Below are positions 52,348 through 54,804 of a stretch of 54,804 nt of DNA, in pieces. This stretch comes from BJGN01 sp041159865 (GTDB taxonomy: Bacteria > Bacteroidota > Bacteroidia > Chitinophagales > Saprospiraceae). Every line of letters starts with the position of its first letter. Within the stretch, counting starts at the first letter, position 1. The stretch is taken from NCBI GenBank assembly GCA_041159865.1, contig JBEAXK010000096.1, forward strand, positions 1-54,804. Reading direction: 5' to 3'. The notes beneath the pieces were generated by a model. The model was not told where the DNA came from and ran no database searches. It saw nothing but the letters and a program-made list of their open reading frames with translations. The position numbers and the translations under genes are program-made.

Positions 52348-52551
52348 TTATGATTGTTTAGTGTTTTCTTTTTGAAACATGTTTAAGCATAAGCCACCCA
52401 TAACAGAGCCGTAAAGGGTACTGTTTAATGGTTTTGAGGTAATAAGACAGGTTCCTGAGACGCAACCAATATGGTAATAGTATAAGTATCCACCTACAGC
52501 ACCTATCAATACCCCTATAATAGTTAGTTTATGTGTTTGTATAAAACTCAT
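52348..52551 (-). CDS. DUF6132 small membrane protein
   Basis: A 67-residue protein with two membrane helices (about 9-27 and 46-60) and the DUF6132 core IGCVSGTCLITSKP, which places Cys30 and Cys35 between them. The function is unknown; the family occurs beside rhodanese and YgaP-like genes in Bacteroidota. Gap to rhodanese is 1 base and to the gene before it 12 bases. Confidence 0.85.
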   Translation of the reverse strand: MSFIQTHKLTIIGVLIGAVGGYLYYYHIGCVSGTCLITSKPLNSTLYGSVMGGLCLNMFQKENTKQS

Positions 52552-52563
52552 GGTCCATTCGAT

Positions 52564-52770
52564 TTATTGGTCTTTTTTTCTCGTTGTGATGCCAAATGGT
52601 AAATAAAGGGGGCAGAAACTCACAAAACTGGTGAGAACAAAAATGCCGGCAAGAGCCAACAGCAGATAGCCAACGGTTCCTGAGATAATATTTCCAATAA
52701 ATAAGCCAGTAATAATAGCAGCGATAATGATTCTGATTATCTTATCGGCAGATCCCATGTTTGGTCTCAT
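52564..52770 (-). CDS. DUF2892 (YgaP-like) small membrane protein
   Basis: A 68-residue protein with MRPNMGSADKIIRII, then two membrane helices and SFCPLYLPFGI, the typical DUF2892 pattern. In YgaP this domain anchors a rhodanese to the membrane; here the rhodanese is a separate gene two positions downstream. It is the first gene of the five-gene redox cluster. The 93 bases upstream show no strong promoter box. Confidence 0.88.
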   Translation of the reverse strand: MRPNMGSADKIIRIIIAAIITGLFIGNIISGTVGYLLLALAGIFVLTSFVSFCPLYLPFGITTRKKDQ

Positions 52771-52863
52771 TGTCTTTGTATTGAGGTTAAGAATTTAATA
52801 CAATGCAAAGATGAGCCAATAAAAAAGGTACTTCAGTATCCTTTATCACATAAAGAGAAAAAA

Positions 52864-54384
52864 TTATGAATTTGGTTTTATTTCATAAAGTTCCAAACGG
52901 CGGTCTTTCATGTTTCGCACACTACCATACTCATGTAGCTCCCTTAATAGGTCGAGGTCAATATCTACAATAAGCGTCATTTCTGTATTAGGTGTAGCCT
53001 CACCTTTCACTGCATTGGAAGGGAAAGCAAAGTCAGAAGGCGTCAGAACAGCTGATTGTGCATATTGAATATCCATATTATGTACCTGAGGAAGATTACC
53101 AACACAACCAGCCATTACGACATAACATTCATTTTCAATGGCTCTGGCCTGAGCACAATATCGAACCCTCATGTAACCGTTTTGGGTGTCAGTCAAGAAG
53201 GGAACAAATAATATTTGCATCCCTTTGTCGGCTAAAATCCGGCACATTTCTGGAAATTCGACGTCATAGCAAACAGCCACGGCAATTTTACCAGAGTCAG
53301 TGTCAAATACTTCCATTTTATTTCCTCCAGCCATTCCCCATGAATCAACTTCTGCTGGGGTAATATGTATTTTCTCGTAGCGTTCGAAAGTTCCGTCGCG
53401 ACGGCATAAATAACCTACATTTAGCAGTTGCCCGTTTTCCATCAGCGGCATACTTCCCGTTATAATATTTACATTATAGGAAACAGCATATTCCAAAAAT
53501 TTATCCCTAAGGGGAAAGGTAAACGAAGACAACTCCCTAATAGCTTCAGGTTCACTCAAATGATTGAACTCTGCCATAAGAGGCGCATTAAATAATTCCG
53601 GAAAAAGCATAAAGTCACAGGTGTAGCTGGCGACAGAATCGACGAAATATTCGATTTGTTCGCAAAGGGCATCCATAGAGGGAAACAAGCGCATTTGCCA
53701 TTGGATAAGACCCACTCTGACCACACTGGTTCGGTAGCTGATTTCTCTGGTTCTTTTCTGGTAGAAAATATTGTTCCACTCCAGGATAACCGTACTGACC
53801 GCTTGTTTTCTATCCCCTGCGAAATAGTCGGGAAGGATGGTTTTAATATGAAAATCATTCGCCAGATGAAATCCTAAAATGGGATCTTGCAACTCTTTGT
53901 ATTTTACCTTTTGAATATAATCTTTAGGCGATTTTAATGCATCGCCCTCTTGTTTAGGCATTCTTGAATAGGTGATGATAGAGCAAAGATTCCGTTCCTC
54001 GCACCATTCCTTACGAACATCTGAAAGTCTCCTGCCTAGTCTTAATCCACGGTATTCTGGAAGAACAAAGGTGTCCAGTCCGTATAATAAGTCCCCTTCA
54101 TACAGGTGGGTTGAAAAGGAAAAATTTCCTGTTATTTCTCTGAAATGGGTCATCTTTTCCATCTGTTCGATCGACAAAATGATGGATAAAGAGTACCCTA
54201 CGACAATACCATTTGCCAAAACAACGATTTGACCTTCAGGAAAAACCGTGAGTAATTTTAAGATTTGAGCTTCTGTCCAAAGGACGGCAAGTTCTTCGTT
54301 AGGCAAAGATTTTAAGTCGGTAAGTAATTCAGAAAAATCTTCGATATGTAAATTCCTTACTTCGATTTTATCGATAGGAACCAT
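52864..54384 (-). CDS. GNAT acetyltransferase - carbon-nitrogen hydrolase fusion
   Basis: A 506-residue two-domain protein. Residues 1-215 are a GNAT domain with FVLPEYRGLRLGRRL; residues about 225-500 are a nitrilase-superfamily domain with the triad Glu263 (FPELFNAPL), Lys338 (YEKIHITPAE) and Cys372 (VAVCYDVEFPE). The hydrolase half is more like nitrilase/omega-amidase than AguB. No signal peptide. The GNAT half resembles the separate GNAT of the agmatine operon at 40172. Fusion of an acyl transferase with an amide hydrolase suggests acyl transfer between amines or an acylation/deacylation cycle; substrate unknown. A symmetric repeat lies 85 bases upstream of the start. Confidence 0.92.
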   Translation of the reverse strand: MVPIDKIEVRNLHIEDFSELLTDLKSLPNEELAVLWTEAQILKLLTVFPEGQIVVLANGIVVGYSLSIILSIEQMEKMTHFREITGNFSFSTHLYEGDLLYGLDTFVLPEYRGLRLGRRLSDVRKEWCEERNLCSIITYSRMPKQEGDALKSPKDYIQKVKYKELQDPILGFHLANDFHIKTILPDYFAGDRKQAVSTVILEWNNIFYQKRTREISYRTSVVRVGLIQWQMRLFPSMDALCEQIEYFVDSVASYTCDFMLFPELFNAPLMAEFNHLSEPEAIRELSSFTFPLRDKFLEYAVSYNVNIITGSMPLMENGQLLNVGYLCRRDGTFERYEKIHITPAEVDSWGMAGGNKMEVFDTDSGKIAVAVCYDVEFPEMCRILADKGMQILFVPFLTDTQNGYMRVRYCAQARAIENECYVVMAGCVGNLPQVHNMDIQYAQSAVLTPSDFAFPSNAVKGEATPNTEMTLIVDIDLDLLRELHEYGSVRNMKDRRLELYEIKPNS

Positions 54385-54468
54385 GGGCGAGGTATGATAA
54401 AAAGATGAACGAACAGGTTTTATGGATGACAGCTAAACCAGCTGCTTATCATATCTTCAAAGATACAT

Positions 54469-54489
54469 ATTAGTATCAGAAATACTAAT
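54469..54489. promoter_or_regulatory. Inverted repeat upstream of the GNAT-hydrolase gene
   Basis: ATTAGTAT and ATACTAAT are perfect 8-base arms separated by CAGAA. With one mismatch the arms extend to eleven bases. Lacking a T-run, it looks more like a dimeric regulator site than a terminator. It lies 85 bases before the fusion gene start. Confidence 0.4.
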
Positions 54490-54588
54490 GTGATGTTGGA
54501 AAATGGGAGAGGACTTGTTTATGGAATTTTTATATGAGTACTTTTTTAATTATTTTCTCATATTGAATCATGTAACCCAATCCTGCAG

Positions 54589-54607
54589 GGGCGAATGGCA
54601 TACGCCC
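54589..54607. repeat. GC-rich palindromic element, possible REP-like remnant
   Basis: GGGCG and CGCCC pair around a 9-base loop, preceded by TGCAG. The form recalls dispersed palindromes with a GGGGCGTATxxxATACGCCC pattern found in many bacterial genomes, here partly decayed. Only one copy was seen in the window, so repeat status is not shown. Confidence 0.35.
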
Positions 54608-54765
54608 TTTTATCGTCTGGATTCCATGTTAGAATTGCCCTGAATCAAACGTCACGCGCATGGTTTGTTTAGGATATTTTTTTGCTTAAAAAAAAGAGGG
54701 TTAAAATTATTTAATAAAAAAAATAACTTTACATTCTAAGCATAAAAATTAATGCGAATCATAAT

Positions 54766-54804
54766 ATGAATATTGTAAGAATCGTGTTGCTGTTAATTTT
54801 TCCA
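54766..54804 (+). CDS. Start of a probable secreted protein, cut by the window edge
   Basis: Thirteen codons from ATG give MNIVRIVLLLIFP, which looks like the beginning of a signal peptide. An earlier ATG at 54752 meets a stop after five codons. The gene continues beyond the window and cannot be identified. Confidence 0.45.
   Translation, partial: MNIVRIVLLLIFP

Larger units (their letters stand above)
54385..54765. other. 381-base intergenic region
   Basis: No coding region was recognised here. It separates the divergent GNAT-hydrolase gene and a partial gene at the right edge. It holds an 8-bp inverted repeat (54469-54489) and a short GC-rich hairpin (54589-54607), which differ from the AT-rich surroundings. 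The 100 bases before 54766 are A/T-rich with TAACTTTA, a near match to the -7 promoter box. Confidence 0.6.

Noticed and set aside
1..54804. CRISPR array, tRNA/rRNA genes, insertion sequences, phage or integrase genes
   Set aside because: No regularly spaced repeats, clover-leaf genes, transposase motifs or integrase-like proteins were recognised; the window reads as ordinary chromosomal metabolism.

Overview
The window is AT-rich DNA from a member of the Bacteroidota, probably a free-living polymer degrader of the Saprospiria or Cytophagia type; the order is a guess. The evidence is a SusC/SusD outer-membrane pair, many secreted enzymes with signal peptides ending in A/G-Q, enzymes with Tat-like RR leaders that are usually cytoplasmic, NIPSNAP, DUF6132 and DUF1080 proteins, and promoter-like TAnnTTTG boxes. 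No tRNA, rRNA, CRISPR array, insertion sequence or phage gene was recognised.

Layout. (1) 1-3214, minus: SusD (cut by the window edge) and SusC. A LacI-family-type operator lies in the divergent gap before a plus-strand uronate/oxidised-sugar cluster (3396-10595): uxaC, a DUF6807 protein, a Tat-signal Gfo/Idh/MocA oxidoreductase and a large HEAT-repeat protein with two DUF1080 (3-keto-disaccharide hydrolase) domains. (2) 10699-14932, minus: cysC-cysD-cysN followed in the same operon by a secreted sulfatase. (3) 15079-17382, plus: modABC molybdate transporter. (4) 17430-20504: a penicillin-acylase-family hydrolase diverging from a DapA-family aldolase. (5) 20680-25350, plus: an ABC exporter, then a three-gene module of Fe(II)/2OG dioxygenase, zinc alcohol dehydrogenase and esterase, with a two-TM channel-like protein opposite. 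(6) 25928-34464, plus: a seven-gene sugar or sugar-acid oxidation operon with ThuA, an SGNH/propeller/cytochrome c fusion, a ketose 3-epimerase, an enolase-superfamily dehydratase, a VOC protein, a hydroxyacid dehydrogenase and a TIM-barrel isomerase. A small secreted protein and an Hsp20 follow.

(7) 35620-45846, plus: a tightly packed nine-gene operon led by an Lrp/AsnC regulator. It encodes two class III aminotransferases, an aldehyde dehydrogenase, an NhaC-type carrier, a GNAT acetyltransferase, a YtcJ-like amidohydrolase, an exported agmatine deiminase and N-carbamoylputrescine amidase. Together these could convert agmatine through putrescine and GABA to succinate. (8) 45972-54384: a Tat-signal HisC-like aminotransferase, a double NIPSNAP protein, two tandem M1 metallopeptidases, a five-gene set of small cysteine-bearing redox/persulfide proteins, and a GNAT-nitrilase fusion whose two halves resemble the separate GNAT and amidase-type genes of region 7.

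How the parts fit. Two loci (regions 1 and 6) carry proteins linked to the oxidative 3-keto route of glycoside breakdown (Gfo/Idh/MocA plus DUF1080; ThuA plus sugar epimerases and a haem dehydrogenase). The sulfatase and UxaC suggest sulfated or uronate-containing polysaccharides as food. The most original material is the polyamine-like operon with its split/fused GNAT-hydrolase paralogues and the dioxygenase-dehydrogenase-esterase module. All functional calls are from sequence reading only; no database search was run.
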